Shown in pieces: positions 14,291 through 14,448 of a DNA stretch of 14,448 nt (position 1 is its first letter; each line of letters opens with the position of its first letter). Origin of the DNA: Nitrospinota bacterium (GTDB lineage Bacteria; UBA8248); the NCBI GenBank assembly GCA_029937135.1, contig JAPYQX010000037.1, forward strand, positions 1 to 14,448, written 5' to 3'. The notes below the pieces were generated by a model, which saw only the letters and a program-made list of their open reading frames with translations, searched no databases and was not told the DNA's origin. The position numbers and the translations under genes are program-made.

Positions 14291-14394
14291 CCATCAGGCA
14301 AAATTTGTGATACACGCTATTTAACATCGTAGCTGCCAAATATATAGAGATTGATAAACGAAATGTCCTGGATGTGGGGTTTCCATGCCAGGGT

Positions 14395-14413
14395 GACGTG
14401 CCCCCCTCACGTC
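14395..14413. repeat. Inverted repeat GACGTG/CACGTC
   Basis: Six-base arms separated by seven bases (CCCCCCT). It lies just before the AT-rich end of the window. It could be an operator for the next gene or a hairpin; the sequence does not decide. Confidence 0.35.
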
Positions 14414-14448
14414 GGTCCATCCTAAATGAGCGTATATTTTATACTCTT

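Larger units (their letters stand above)
13991..14448. other. Non-coding tail with several inverted repeats
   Basis: No gene is supported in these 458 bp. Base composition drops in GC relative to the rest of the window, above all after 14290. The stretch holds a hairpin after the hydroxylase gene (14014-14031), a perfect 20-bp palindrome (14271-14290), a CCTGG/CCAGG stem with inner ATG/CAT pairs at about 14368-14392, and a GACGTG/CACGTC stem (14395-14413). The TATATTTTATACT stretch near the end could be a promoter on either strand for a gene outside the window. Confidence 0.55.

Noticed and set aside
14211..14420. 69-codon minus-strand open frame in the tail
   Set aside because: There is a TATA-like stretch and a weak ribosome site before it, but no recognisable sequence, and it spans the 20-bp palindrome. 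It could be real; support is too thin.

Overview
The window is GC-rich (roughly 60% or more by eye) and densely coded. It uses TTG and GTG starts alongside ATG and has clear GGAG-type ribosome binding sites. The gene content fits a free-living heterotrophic bacterium of the proteobacterial or uncultivated soil/marine kind: a MocR regulator, a fused FAD/Fe-S D-2-hydroxyacid oxidase, BioB, an SsuD-like monooxygenase, an SDR, a hydroxyacid dehydrogenase and a fatty acid hydroxylase. I cannot place it more precisely. There are no tRNA, rRNA, CRISPR, transposase or phage genes.

Layout. Positions 2-1145 (+) hold the 3' part of a MocR-type regulator with a one-base frameshift in a C9 tract. It converges on a 958-residue FAD-linked oxidase with Fe-S and CCG domains (1179-4055, -). 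A 290-bp divergent spacer separates that gene from bioB (4346-5365, +), which is followed 13 bp later by a WbqC-family gene (5379-6100, +) broken by a one-base shift in an A9 tract. Facing this pair, with only 10 bp between the ends, is a two-gene minus-strand unit: an SsuD-like flavin monooxygenase (7397-8506) and then an acyl-CoA-dehydrogenase-like flavoprotein (6111-7292). A 289-bp AT-richer divergent spacer with a 14-bp palindrome leads into a plus-strand series: GntR/UTRA regulator (8796-9548), SDR (9635-10423), carboxymuconolactone-decarboxylase-like protein (10491-10868), D-2-hydroxyacid dehydrogenase (10935-11873), FrsA-like alpha/beta hydrolase (11933-13111) and fatty acid hydroxylase/sterol desaturase family protein (13184-13990). 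The last 458 bp have no gene I can support, but contain a perfect 20-bp palindrome and several hairpins.

How the parts may work together (inference). The block from 6111 to 13990 looks like a small-molecule catabolic or scavenging cluster around a GntR/HutC-type ligand-sensing regulator. Its likely chemistry is C-S or other oxygenolytic cleavage (SsuD-like enzyme), flavin oxidation (ACAD-like), SDR and D-2-hydroxyacid redox steps, a CMD-fold step and an alpha/beta hydrolase step. Several members lack hallmark catalytic residues: the SDR has no Tyr at the YxxxK position, the ACAD-like protein has no catalytic Glu at either usual site, and the CMD-like protein has no CxxC. The chemistry may therefore differ from family names. 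The substrate cannot be read from the sequence. The two homopolymer frameshifts may be assembly errors, real pseudogenes or slippage/phase-variable tracts, and only read-level data can separate these.
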